DNA from: a virus
Length of the DNA: 44,082 bases
Strand: one strand, 5' to 3'
IMG/VR virus record: IMGVR_UViG_3300032315_001584
Span: 1-44,082 of that record
The translations under genes were made by a program, and so were the position numbers. Under the pieces are notes generated by a model. That model saw only the letters and a program-made list of their open reading frames with translations. It ran no database searches and had not been told where the DNA came from. Below, one piece after another: positions 15,421 through 21,685 of the stretch. Every line of letters begins with the position of its first letter. Position 1 is the first letter of the stretch.

Positions 15421-15759
15421 TTATTCCTCCCCTGAAAGGTTAGCAAGACGCTTGAGGCTTTTGTCTCTTCCGAGGCGACGGAGAATTTCACCCTTCACTT
15501 CTTCCCATTCCAGGCCCTCCACGGTCACTGTGGTGTTGAAAGACTCGTAGTGGTAGAAAGAGAGGGAGATCTTTGGAACTGCAAGTTTGTTCCACTCGAG
15601 ATCCATCCTCATCGGGAAGGTGACGGTGAAGGTCAGGGTGCCCGAAGGATGGGACTCCATCAATTCTCGACGGAGGGCACGGGCGGCGACATTGAGGTCG
15701 CGGATGTAGGAGTCAACGGGTGACTCGTACTGGAAGTGTTCGGTGGATGGTAGGCTCAT
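15421..15759 (-). CDS. First gene after early promoter A, unknown function
   Basis: 112 residues from the ATG at 15759, chosen because AAGGAG lies 6 bases upstream; an ATG at 15783 has no good site. Alternating strands in the middle (LTFTVTFPMRMDLEW, ISLSFYHYESFNTTVTVEGL) suggest a beta-sheet domain between helices. No family recognised. It is the first gene behind promoter A and probably heads the operon that runs into the nuclease, ATPase and replication genes. Confidence 0.7.
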   Translation of the reverse strand: MSLPSTEHFQYESPVDSYIRDLNVAARALRRELMESHPSGTLTFTVTFPMRMDLEWNKLAVPKISLSFYHYESFNTTVTVEGLEWEEVKGEILRRLGRDKSLKRLANLSGEE

Positions 15760-15821
15760 TGGGTGCTCCTTGGGGAACGACATCCCCGCTTGGTGTTTTG
15801 TTTTCAGTCTTTAGTATACGC

Positions 15822-15866
15822 ATTATATGCGATTTTAACACCCCTCGCAATCAAAATCGACAAGGG
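15822..15866 (-). promoter_or_regulatory. Early promoter A (sigma70-like with conserved upstream block)
   Basis: On the minus strand -35 TTGCGA (15850-15845) and -10 TATAAT (15827-15822) are 17 bases apart. The preceding bases read CCCTTGTCGATTTTGA, nearly the same as at promoters B and C, and GGGGTGT directly follows the -35. Transcription would start about 60 bases before the gene at 15759. Confidence 0.85.
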
Positions 15867-15878
15867 ATGAGTTATTTT

Positions 15879-16157
15879 TTAGAGGTCTTCAAGAAGAGAG
15901 GCGAGGTCGGGGACGGCTCCTTTGCCTTTCGCAATTGCCTTCTTAGCGTTGACTCTGCGTCCTGCAGTTTTAGCCTCAGAGTCTGCAGCAACAAAATTTT
16001 GTCTCTGCTGTCGCAGTTCCGCCACGATGGAGTTAAGCTCAATCCGAGTAAGACTGAGTGGATCTCGTCCGAAAAGCGATTGGAGTGACGGAGGGACTCC
16101 TCCAAGGGCATCGAGTTGAACCTCTGTTCCGAGAGGGGCTTCTTGTTCTTCATTCAA
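15879..16157 (-). CDS. Small helical phage protein, TTG start
   Basis: 92 residues from a TTG at 16157 with GGAG 6 bases upstream. The pattern 'DPLSLTRIELNSIVAELRQQ' followed by Lys/Ala-rich helix and 'DLASLLEDL' resembles a frequently seen but uncharacterised phage protein. An alternative frame starts at the ATG at 16153 but gives a poor Ser/Leu/Arg-rich translation. It overlaps the ribbon-helix-helix gene by 8 bases. Promoter A lies just past its stop. Confidence 0.65.
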   Translation of the reverse strand: MNEEQEAPLGTEVQLDALGGVPPSLQSLFGRDPLSLTRIELNSIVAELRQQRQNFVAADSEAKTAGRRVNAKKAIAKGKGAVPDLASLLEDL

Positions 16158-16350
16158 AGTCTTTCTCCTTTACACTGGGTGCCTTCCCCGCCTTCTTTTC
16201 AAGGCGTAACTCGAGTCGATCAAGGTGCGCCTTGACAAGGGTCCTGATGACTAGGTTGTACGGCTTGCGCGGGTAGAAGGTCTCGAGGCGTTCTAGATCG
16301 CCCTCTTGAAGGCGAATGAGGAAGGGCTTGGTGAGAGAACTTTTAACCAT
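16150..16350 (-). CDS. Ribbon-helix-helix-like DNA-binding protein
   Basis: 66 residues. 'SLTKPFLIRLQEGDLERLE' followed by 'YNLVIRTLVKAHLDRLELRL' has the strand-helix-helix pattern of Arc/MetJ-type regulators, which bind inverted-repeat operators as dimers of dimers. It could regulate early or late transcription; the TGCGACA-type sites at 23.4-23.6 kb are one possible target, by inference. A strong terminator lies immediately upstream of its ribosome site, so its expression may depend on read-through. Confidence 0.6.
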   Translation of the reverse strand: MVKSSLTKPFLIRLQEGDLERLETFYPRKPYNLVIRTLVKAHLDRLELRLEKKAGKAPSVKEKDFE

Positions 16351-16370
16351 GCAAGGACTCCAAAAAGAGT

Positions 16371-16421
16371 GGGGGGAGAATCAACAGCTCGGCGGAGGAC
16401 CTTCTGTTGACTCTCACCCCC
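16371..16421 (-). terminator. Long-stem intrinsic terminator/attenuator before the RHH gene
   Basis: On the minus strand GGGGGTGAGAGTCAACAG (16421-16404) pairs with CTGTTGATTCTCCCCCC (16387-16371), giving about 17 pairs with one bulge and one G-U, then ACTCTTTTT. The ribosome site GGAG of the next gene follows the T tract directly. A second hairpin, GGGCTAGG with CCTAGCCC (16424-16452), sits just upstream. Terminator strength and read-through are inferred. Confidence 0.75.
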
Positions 16422-16463
16422 TGGGGCTAGGACACCCAACGCAACCTAGCCCGAAGTGAAGGG

Positions 16464-16949
16464 TTAGTCTTCCAACCCAGCCTCAGCCATCGCCTTGGCG
16501 TCTGCGACTCGGCGTTCTGCGATAGCACGGATCTTATCCCCGTGCTTGTCGAAGTAGGTGCGGATCGCAGCTTCCTTCTCATCAACAGAGAGAGAACTGA
16601 AGTCCACATCCTTCTTCTTGAAGAAGTCGGTGAGGGCCTTCTTCGCGAGGGCGCGCATTTCCTTCGTAACAGGATCGACAGTGCGCTTGGTCGTTCCGCT
16701 GGAACGACGGACGCCGAACTCGTAGGTCTCCGCATAGGCATCCAAGGCGGCCTGGATGTCTTCGAGGGTCGAACCGCCCTCGAGCATTTCCTTGACCTTG
16801 GAACGGAAGTTGTTACCGATGTTTTCAGCATACACCTGATTCAACTGCGAGGCTTCTGCAGCTGTCAGGACGTGGCCGTCTTCGTAGGGAACTTCAATCG
16901 ACAGTTCCTGGCCGTTGATAGTAATTTCGCGTGTCATAGAATCACTCAT
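16464..16949 (-). CDS. First gene after early promoter B, helical protein of unknown function
   Basis: 161 residues from the ATG at 16949, GGAG 10 bases upstream. 'MTREITINGQELSIEVPYED' is followed by 'ASQLNQVYAENIGNNFRSKV' and a long charged helix; 'TTKRTVDPVTKEMRALAKKA' follows. Similar 'LNQ-x-Y-A-E-N-x-x-N-N-F' proteins occur in other phages without known function. It is the only gene between promoter B and the strong terminator, so it is probably expressed at high level as a monocistronic message. It could be an abundant DNA-binding or host-takeover protein. Confidence 0.75.
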   Translation of the reverse strand: MSDSMTREITINGQELSIEVPYEDGHVLTAAEASQLNQVYAENIGNNFRSKVKEMLEGGSTLEDIQAALDAYAETYEFGVRRSSGTTKRTVDPVTKEMRALAKKALTDFFKKKDVDFSSLSVDEKEAAIRTYFDKHGDKIRAIAERRVADAKAMAEAGLED

Positions 16950-17001
16950 TGTTTTGCATTCTCCGAAGATAAAAGGTTTCAATCGCATTTGATTGAACCG
17001 A

Positions 17002-17045
17002 ATTGTACCCCGTATATACACCCCTTGCAACAAAAATCGACAAGG
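17002..17045 (-). promoter_or_regulatory. Early promoter B (sigma70-like with conserved upstream block)
   Basis: Minus strand: CCTTGTCGATTTTTG, then -35 TTGCAA (17030-17025), a 17-base spacer that contains GGGGTGTATATACGGGG, and -10 TACAAT (17007-17002). The upstream block and the GGGGTGT after the -35 match promoters A and C. It drives the gene starting at 16949. Confidence 0.88.
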
Positions 17046-17058
17046 AAAGAGGATTATT

Positions 17059-17580
17059 TTATGGTTTTTTTCGTGCAACCCCTGGTTGTAAGACCGTCAA
17101 CTTCCAGCCCACGCCATGCTTCCCCTCGATCCAGAGCGGTGTGGTCTGGAGTTCCTTGCGGAGGAAATGGATCATAACTGAAATCACCCTTGAAGAGGGT
17201 GGTGCCTTGAGGTGCCCATAGAGTCTTATATGGATATCGAAGGCGTTAAGGTATGGCGGAGCGTTTGGGTCACCTGCCTCGAGGGACTTATGGTGCTTCC
17301 AGAGACAGAGGAAGACTTGTCTTCTCATGTTCTGAATGAAGGGGAGGCGGGGGAAGAGCTTTTTGATTTCTTCCACTGTGGGATCGGCGGCGGGAAGTTC
17401 ATACTCAGAACGAAGGGCCTCAATTTCCGCCATAAGCCTTCGGATTTTTCCCTCAAGGAAGAGGCACTTCCCACTCATCCTCTTATTCTCTGTCTTCAGG
17501 TGGACGTTATCCCTCTTGAGACCAAAGAACTCCTTCTCGAGGGCGTCCCATTGTTCCTGTGTGTGGTGGACGAGGGTCAT
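17059..17580 (-). CDS. Coiled-coil protein with C-terminal winged-helix domain
   Basis: 173 residues. Residues 8-60 are a coiled coil (QEQWDALEKEFFGLKRDN and following). Residues about 105-165 resemble the DNA-binding winged helix of OmpR-like regulators: 'DIHIRLYGHLKAPPSSRVIS' for the recognition region and 'IEGKHGVGWKLT' for the closing hairpin ('I-x-T-x-x-G-x-G-Y-x-L' in the family). It is probably a dimeric transcription regulator. Its start overlaps the upstream stop (TAATG). Promoter B begins just past its end, so autoregulation is possible but unproven. Confidence 0.65.
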   Translation of the reverse strand: MTLVHHTQEQWDALEKEFFGLKRDNVHLKTENKRMSGKCLFLEGKIRRLMAEIEALRSEYELPAADPTVEEIKKLFPRLPFIQNMRRQVFLCLWKHHKSLEAGDPNAPPYLNAFDIHIRLYGHLKAPPSSRVISVMIHFLRKELQTTPLWIEGKHGVGWKLTVLQPGVARKKP

Positions 17581-18026
17581 TAGATGTCACCTAAAAGTTT
17601 TGCGAAGTCTGCGGGGGAGAGCTTCCGTCTCCTCAGGGGGCGGTCCTCTTTCACTGCCTTTGCGATTGGCACCACTGCTTTTGGGTTGTACACTGCGCGG
17701 ACCTTTTGCACTGCAGCCTGTGGATCGAGGACCTCCCGCTCAAGGACAAGCCTTAACGACCCAGGCCCTTGGCGGGATTCAAACTTTATCAACTCGAGGG
17801 TGGAGGCGAAGTACCGAGAGACAGAGAGGGTACAAAGAAACCCCTTCTCATCCATGAGGGTGAGTTCGTCTCCATTGATCCAAATGTGGAGTCCCCACAA
17901 GGAGGGACGGAAGGCCATTAAGGCCTCCCGTTTCTCATTCCTTGCTGATTGTTGGAGGCCTTGAAGAAGGGGCATCAGCCCCGCCTCGTAGAACTTCCGC
18001 ACTGCGTTGTCTCTTGCCTCGGACAT
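17580..18026 (-). CDS. Early protein of unknown function
   Basis: 148 residues, basic. A helical N terminus (residues 1-40) is followed by a beta-rich part ('LHIWINGDELTLMDEKGFLC') and a Lys/Arg-rich tail (KEDRPLRRRKLSP). No family recognised. GGAG lies 9 bases before the ATG and the stop overlaps the winged-helix gene start by one base. It is part of the early operon that starts around 18730. Confidence 0.65.
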   Translation of the reverse strand: MSEARDNAVRKFYEAGLMPLLQGLQQSARNEKREALMAFRPSLWGLHIWINGDELTLMDEKGFLCTLSVSRYFASTLELIKFESRQGPGSLRLVLEREVLDPQAAVQKVRAVYNPKAVVPIAKAVKEDRPLRRRKLSPADFAKLLGDI

Positions 18027-18029
18027 TGT

Positions 18030-18350
18030 TCACAGCTCCTCGATGGAAGTCGGTGTGAATTGAGGGGAAGAGTGGAGGGAAATAATGAGGGCCCATTGGG
18101 CCCTCTCATTGTCGTCCTTCGCAGTGGGATCTACCTCGATGGTGAGACGGTAGGCGTCCCACGGGGAGGAGGTTTCTCCAAACTCCGCCATTTCCTTCCT
18201 ATTGATGTTCCTCGCGCCATAGAGGGCGAAGCGGGCGGCGATTGCCGCCTTCCTTGTGGGGTAGGTAATGCGGAGGCCCCGAGGGGCCTCCACGATTTTC
18301 TCCCAGAGATCCCTCGCCCAAGCCGCGAGGTGGATGTTTCCGGTGCTCAT
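18030..18350 (-). CDS. Early protein of unknown function
   Basis: 106 residues. 'ITYPTRKAAIAARFALYGAR' and 'AYRLTIEVDP' suggest a small alpha/beta protein. No recognised family or catalytic motif. It starts in an ATGA overlap with the gene upstream and ends three bases before the next ATG, with the ribosome site of that gene inside its last codons. Confidence 0.65.
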   Translation of the reverse strand: MSTGNIHLAAWARDLWEKIVEAPRGLRITYPTRKAAIAARFALYGARNINRKEMAEFGETSSPWDAYRLTIEVDPTAKDDNERAQWALIISLHSSPQFTPTSIEEL

Positions 18351-18730
18351 TCCTTCCTCGCGTTTTTGTGCTCGAGAAATTCCGTCTGCATCTGAAGAGG
18401 GTCTTCGATGATCCCCTCCACCATGCGAGCGATGGTGTATTCCTTATACCAAATCGCCATCGCGCAACCCTTGAGAGTCTCCACTGTGGTGGAGAGGATT
18501 GCAATCACCTCAGGGGGGATAGACTTACTCCCCTTCGCGATCTTGAGAAATCCCTCCATCGCCCTGATCGCGTGTTTAAGGCTTTCGATGGGGTAGTTCC
18601 GCATATCGGGGTCCCTCCCGATGAGGATGTAAAGGGCTTGGTGTTGCATCGCCTCGATCTTTTTGTCAATCTGCTTCCCTTCTTTCAGGGCTTCTTGGCG
18701 AAGGTCTTCGAAGTGTTTTTCGTAGTCCAT
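18347..18730 (-). CDS. Early helical protein of unknown function
   Basis: 127 residues, almost entirely predicted helix. A charged coiled coil leads (YEKHFEDLRQEALKEGKQID), then 'IESLKHAIRAMEGFLKIA' and a C-terminal acidic helix. GGAG lies 6 bases before the ATG. It is the first gene after the hairpin at 18761-18784, and its transcript probably comes from promoter C by read-through or from an unseen promoter. Confidence 0.65.
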   Translation of the reverse strand: MDYEKHFEDLRQEALKEGKQIDKKIEAMQHQALYILIGRDPDMRNYPIESLKHAIRAMEGFLKIAKGSKSIPPEVIAILSTTVETLKGCAMAIWYKEYTIARMVEGIIEDPLQMQTEFLEHKNARKE

Positions 18731-18760
18731 AACTGTCTCCGTTTATGGGGTGAAATGTAT

Positions 18761-18784
18761 ATATGGGGCCTTGCGGCCCCATAT
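18761..18784 (-). terminator. Perfect 10-bp hairpin after the 55-residue gene
   Basis: ATATGGGGCC and GGCCCCATAT form a perfect stem with a 4-base loop. On the minus strand it follows the stop of the small gene at 18790 and is followed by ATACATTTCA. With no strong T tract it may be a partial terminator between promoter C's first gene and the next operon. Confidence 0.6.
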
Positions 18785-18789
18785 TAGTC

Positions 18790-18957
18790 TTACGAGGTGT
18801 GGGTGATTTGCTTATTGGCGTGCTTCATCCAACAAGTTGGGAAATCTGATCCATAGGTGGCACTCACAGGCATCCGTCCGTGGGCAAACTCAAAACGACC
18901 CGTCTTCGGGGCGTCCTTCATCACTTCCTCTTTCTCTTCTTTCTCTTCATCAAACAT
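18790..18957 (-). CDS. 55-residue charged protein, first gene after promoter C
   Basis: GGAGG lies 6 bases before an ATG at 18957. The peptide starts with an acidic/Lys run (FDEEKEEKEEVMKD) and continues 'GRFEFAHGRMPVSATYGSDF', 'PTCWMKHANKQ'. No family recognised. Its strong ribosome site and place right behind promoter C and ahead of a hairpin suggest an abundant early product, perhaps acting on the host. That role is inference. Confidence 0.7.
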   Translation of the reverse strand: MFDEEKEEKEEVMKDAPKTGRFEFAHGRMPVSATYGSDFPTCWMKHANKQITHTS

Positions 18958-19003
18958 GGGGAGCCTCCGTTAACCGAGGTGACGCAGTGCCACCACGAAC
19001 CAA

Positions 19004-19047
19004 ATTGTACATTGATTTAACACACCTCGCAACAAAAATCGACCAGG
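19004..19047 (-). promoter_or_regulatory. Early promoter C (sigma70-like with conserved upstream block)
   Basis: Minus strand: CCTGGTCGATTTTTG, -35 TTGCGA (19032-19027), 17-base spacer beginning GGTGTGT, -10 TACAAT (19009-19004). It reads into the 55-residue gene 47 bases downstream. The A/T-rich bases before the block (AAAAATATCCC) may act as an UP element. Confidence 0.88.
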
Positions 19048-19607
19048 AATTGGGATATTTTTCGTAGTTGGATTGGGACGTTGGGGGATTGTGGATTGTG
19101 TCTGGTGTCGCCTCATTTGTCCTCGTAGCCTATGATTTCCGACCCCCCCATCTTCCAATTCTGGTATGCCACTCCCCATCGGACCATAATTGCCATTTTT
19201 GGCAAAGGCCTCAAAGAAACAAGCAGAGAGACGAAGGCGGGTGGTTCTGAGGCTTTCTAGGAAGAGGGGCCTTGTCTATATATTCTAAAAAAAAAAATAA
19301 AAAACTATAACAACTTTTTTCTGTACAATTATTTCTCCGCGTGAGACGTTCCGTCTCATTCTTGCCACAGTGTGTCTCCAAAATGAGACGATGGTGGGGG
19401 AACAAGACGGGGGGTACCCACTTCATAGGCTACGAGGACAAACAAGACGAAATGAGACAAAACGCTACAACATCACAACGAAACAATGGCAGAAATCCGC
19501 CATTCCTGGCGCTTCGAGCCAGACCTTCGTGAACCTCCGCCGCGTTCCGCGGCGACTTACGCCGCCTACTCGCGTGAACCTCTGCGCCATAAATGGCGCT
19601 CTAAGGG
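19048..19607. other. 560-bp non-coding module: inverted repeats, A/T tracts, hairpin chain (origin or structured-RNA candidate)
   Basis: No convincing gene lies here. A 20-base perfect inverted repeat has arms at 19116-19135 (TTTGTCCTCGTAGCCTATGA) and 19423-19442. Between them are TTGCCA/TGGCAA (19190-19205), an A11 run with A/T-rich DNA (about 19269-19335), and TGAGACG-TTC-CGTCTCA (19342-19358). More TGAGAC copies follow at 19384 and 19453. Right of the repeat a series of small hairpins follows: AATGGC/GCCATT (19485-19504), CTGGC/GCCAG (19506-19522), GCCGCG/CGCGGC (19539-19553) competing with GCGGCG/CGCCGC (19549-19565), and GCGCCAT/ATGGCGC (19584-19599). Repeated sites beside an easily melted A/T tract fit a replication origin; the competing stems fit a regulatory RNA. 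Neither is shown. Confidence 0.65.
19342..19359. repeat. 18-base palindromic element, second copy
   Basis: Same 18 bases as 6557-6574 in the helicase gene. Here it lies just beside the A/T-rich tract, and its half-site TGAGAC recurs nearby at 19384 and 19453. Confidence 0.6.
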
Positions 19608-20186
19608 TTACCCTAAATCGTCGGGAAGAGGAAGAGATGCTACTTCGTTCTCAAGGTGGGTCTTCAACACCCTCTCAGGCCAAGAGATGTGCCAGAAGAG
19701 GGGTCCTTCGGAGTGGTGAGTCACCACTTCCCCGATGGACTCCACCTGAGTCATCCCATTCGCAGTGGGGGTGAGGGACTTACAGATTAAGACTAAGAAG
19801 AAGGGTCTTTGGTAGAAGGCGCCAGCGAGGCCTCCGTAGCGACGAACTTGTTCAATACCCGCGGCTTTAAGACTAAGTTTTGTTTCGAAGATAACTCCGA
19901 AAGAAGGAAAGAGTAAGAGGTGGTCAAGAATTCCAACGCCTTCGGGGCCTCGGAGGGATAATTGGAACTTGTATTCTGCCTCAGGGAAGGCCCTCTTTTG
20001 GAGGACGAGGATTTTTCCAATAGTGTTTTCATACTTAAGGCCATCCCTCTGTGAAGACTTTGGGCGTGAACTGATTGCCTCCTTTGGAGGAGTCCAATTC
20101 GCATCCCTCACCCATTCAGGTTTCCATACGAAGGAAGATGGGAAGAGGGAAGGGTCAAGCTTTGGAGTGAAGACCACGGAGACCAT
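19608..20186 (-). CDS. PD-(D/E)XK-type nuclease, small
   Basis: 192 residues. 'GILDHLLLFPSFGVIFETKLS' carries Asp followed 13 residues later by Glu-Thr-Lys, the PD-(D/E)XK core, and 'AGIEQVRRYGGLAGAF' supplies the downstream Gln helix seen in Holliday-junction resolvase and restriction-endonuclease-like folds. An N-terminal Pro/Trp-rich stretch precedes it. The ATG at 20186 has no clear ribosome site but lies inside the end of the upstream gene, so coupling is likely. It directly borders the 19.05-19.61-kb non-coding module, so nicking or resolving that element is possible. That is inference. Confidence 0.65.
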   Translation of the reverse strand: MVSVVFTPKLDPSLFPSSFVWKPEWVRDANWTPPKEAISSRPKSSQRDGLKYENTIGKILVLQKRAFPEAEYKFQLSLRGPEGVGILDHLLLFPSFGVIFETKLSLKAAGIEQVRRYGGLAGAFYQRPFFLVLICKSLTPTANGMTQVESIGEVVTHHSEGPLFWHISWPERVLKTHLENEVASLPLPDDLG

Positions 20187-20355
20187 CCACTAAGTGGAGA
20201 AAGGTAGGACTCGCTGCGAGGCGTTGGGCGGAGAGGAGGGGGAAGTCTAGGCGGAGACAGAGAGTTTCAATCTGCTCACCTAGCGCGAGGCCAAGAGCTA
20301 AGGCTTTGTGCTTAGTCTTGATGAGTTCCAAGGAACTCTTTGGGTTCTGTTCCAT
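20155..20355 (-). CDS. Small helical protein, function unknown
   Basis: 66 residues from the ATG at 20355; a TTG at 20382 would add nine residues. Mostly Leu/Ala-rich helix (ELIKTKHKALALGLALGEQI, then LCLRLDFPLLSAQRLAASPT). It overlaps the nuclease gene by 32 bases. No Shine-Dalgarno sequence is evident, and a strong terminator ends just upstream of it. The frame is supported mainly by the need for a coupled upstream gene for the nuclease. Confidence 0.45.
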   Translation of the reverse strand: MEQNPKSSLELIKTKHKALALGLALGEQIETLCLRLDFPLLSAQRLAASPTFLHLVDGLRGLHSKA

Positions 20356-20392
20356 GGAGAAGACACATACCACAGAACTCAAAATAAAAGAA

Positions 20393-20410
20393 GGGGGCCT
20401 AATGGCCCCC
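20393..20410 (-). terminator. Strong intrinsic terminator
   Basis: Minus strand: GGGGGCC, loop ATTA, GGCCCCC, then TTCTTTTATTTT. A perfect 7-bp GC stem with a long T-rich tract. It ends the transcript of the gene at 20420-20743. Confidence 0.85.
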
Positions 20411-20419
20411 TCCAGATTA

Positions 20420-20743
20420 CTACTTGAAATGACCTCCCATCATTTTCTCCCACCACTCAGTGAAGGCAATCCTTTCATCCCTATCGAAGTTCTCAGTGGC
20501 ATCGAAGGAGGAGACTATTCCTTCCACATGACACTTAAGACTTCCGAAGAGGGAAACGAGGGAGTGTTCGTCTCCGTGTTCCTCTTCGAGTTCAGAGTAG
20601 GTCTCATCGAGGAGGGTGAAGGCATCGTTGGCTTTTTCCTCCAACACCCCCATCGCACTGTCGATGTTGAGAAGGGCTTGGAAGATTTCCTTCTGTTTTT
20701 CCAGAGGGAGGAGATTGAAGTCAATCTTGATTGAAGTTCTCAT
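20420..20743 (-). CDS. Acidic helical protein, function unknown
   Basis: 107 residues, rich in Glu and Leu, with a long helix (LEKQKEIFQALLNIDSAMGV), 'LLDETYSELEEEHGDEHSLV' and an aromatic end 'TEWWEKMMGGHFK'. No family recognised. An AGGAA site lies 7 bases before the ATG. It is the last gene before a strong terminator in the early small-gene cluster. Confidence 0.65.
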   Translation of the reverse strand: MRTSIKIDFNLLPLEKQKEIFQALLNIDSAMGVLEEKANDAFTLLDETYSELEEEHGDEHSLVSLFGSLKCHVEGIVSSFDATENFDRDERIAFTEWWEKMMGGHFK

Positions 20744-20752
20744 TGGGTGTTC

Positions 20753-20974
20753 CTAGGTTAAGTTGAGAAGCTCCGCGATTAGGTTAATCGTGGAGTAGAG
20801 GTAGTGGATTGCGAGTCCACTTGAGAGAACGAGGAAGGCGAGGGTGAGAGCATCGAAGGTGGATTGCCACCTTCGATAGCCCCATCCGTACCGAGGGCGG
20901 GTTAGAACCCTCGGTTCGGGGGTTTTGTCCTTCCTCACCCTGGATGTGGGAGGTGGAGTTGGAAGTATATCCAA
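20753..20974 (-). CDS. Small membrane protein, TTG start
   Basis: 73 residues from a TTG at 20974 with GGGAGG four bases upstream. A Pro/Arg-rich N terminus (LPTPPPTSRVRKDKTPEPRV) is followed by one or two hydrophobic segments (FDALTLAFLVLSSGLAIHYL, then STINLIAELLNL). Its start lies inside the preceding 50-residue membrane-protein gene in another frame. Early small membrane proteins in phages can cause superinfection exclusion or alter the host envelope, but no specific role is supported. Confidence 0.6.
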   Translation of the reverse strand: MDILPTPPPTSRVRKDKTPEPRVLTRPRYGWGYRRWQSTFDALTLAFLVLSSGLAIHYLYSTINLIAELLNLT

Positions 20975-21087
20975 AAACCTCCCGCGATCATTACGAGGTT
21001 GAAGAAGATGATGATGGAGGCGATAAGAAGTGCCACCAACATCCTGAAGAGGTCATACCATGACCTCGGCTTGATTGCCTTCCTCAT
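20935..21087 (-). CDS. 50-residue single-span membrane protein
   Basis: Starts at an ATG in an ATGA overlap with the upstream gene stop. A basic, aromatic N terminus (RKAIKPRSWYDLF) is followed by a long hydrophobic span (MLVALLIASIIIFFNLVMIA) and 'GGFWIYFQLHLPHPG'. It overlaps the following membrane-protein gene by 40 bases in another frame, resembling nested membrane gene pairs. Probable topology is N-in by the positive-inside rule. Confidence 0.6.
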   Translation of the reverse strand: MRKAIKPRSWYDLFRMLVALLIASIIIFFNLVMIAGGFWIYFQLHLPHPG

Positions 21088-21431
21088 GAGTAGTAGGGCC
21101 TTTTCGTTGGGTATTCACGAAGGGGGAGTTCATCCACGATCATCGCAGTGAATTTCCCATCAGAGAGAACTGAGTGAAGGGCAGGTCGCCCTTCATTCCA
21201 TTCCGCGATGAGTGGGTCGAGGGAGTCACGATAGATCCTCGCTTCTTCCCTCGTCTTGAAACTCCGAGTGTGTTCTCCGAGGGCGGTGGTGAAGGTGAAG
21301 CAGGAATAATACCACCCTCCTTCCTCAGGTCCTCCGAAGCAGAGTTCTTCAAGATACACCCCGACGGAATAGAACGCAGGTTCGCGTTCCACCACTTCTT
21401 CCTCGTATTGGGTGTCGTAGTCGTCGTTCAT
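21084..21431 (-). CDS. Early protein with GGPEEGGW motif, function unknown
   Basis: 115 residues, acidic at the start (MNDDYDTQYEEEVVERE). 'VYLEELCFGGPEEGGWYYSC' resembles a 'GGPEEGGW' signature that I associate with uncharacterised phage proteins. 'TREEARIYRDSLDPLIAEWN' is a helical follow-on. AGGAGG five bases before the ATG gives strong initiation. No catalytic residues recognised. Confidence 0.7.
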   Translation of the reverse strand: MNDDYDTQYEEEVVEREPAFYSVGVYLEELCFGGPEEGGWYYSCFTFTTALGEHTRSFKTREEARIYRDSLDPLIAEWNEGRPALHSVLSDGKFTAMIVDELPLREYPTKRPYYS

Positions 21432-21440
21432 TTGGTCCTC

Positions 21441-21632
21441 CTAGTAAAGGTCAAGTGTGTCGTCTTCCCAAGCTTTAAGCCAGCGCTTCTGCGCTTCTTC
21501 CTTGGGATTCACTGCCCCACACCATTCATCAAAGTGTGGGAACTCCAACCCTTGCGCAGTGGCTTCCGCCTTGGCAAGGGAGTATTCATCGAGAAGCGCG
21601 TTGTAGGCTTCTGCGATCTCCTTGGGTGTCAT
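21441..21632 (-). CDS. Small acidic helical protein
   Basis: 63 residues: 'TPKEIAEAYNALLDEYSLAK' then 'PHFDEWCGAVNPKEEAQKRW', ending 'DTLDLY'. A GAGG site lies 6 bases upstream of the ATG. It begins just after a strong terminator and 11 bases after a GTATATAC palindrome (21643-21650), so it may have its own promoter. I could not identify a convincing -35. Confidence 0.65.
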   Translation of the reverse strand: MTPKEIAEAYNALLDEYSLAKAEATAQGLEFPHFDEWCGAVNPKEEAQKRWLKAWEDDTLDLY

Positions 21633-21667
21633 GTGTTGCCTCGTATATACAATTCATGGGGTAAAAA

Positions 21668-21685
21668 GGGGGACACTAGTCCCCC
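21668..21685 (-). terminator. Strong intrinsic terminator
   Basis: Minus strand: GGGGGAC, loop TAGT, GTCCCCC, followed by TTTTTACCCC. A perfect 7-bp stem plus T5 after the 43-residue membrane-protein gene. Confidence 0.85.

Noticed and set aside
15872-16153. ATG-started frame overlapping the 92-residue TTG gene
   Set aside because: Its translation is Ser/Leu/Arg-rich and irregular, while the TTG frame matches a known phage-protein pattern and has a well-placed GGAG.
19506-19522. CTGGC-7-GCCAG resembling a tRNA T arm
   Set aside because: The loop does not hold TTCRANY in register, and no acceptor, D or anticodon arm can be drawn around it. No tRNA gene was seen in the window.
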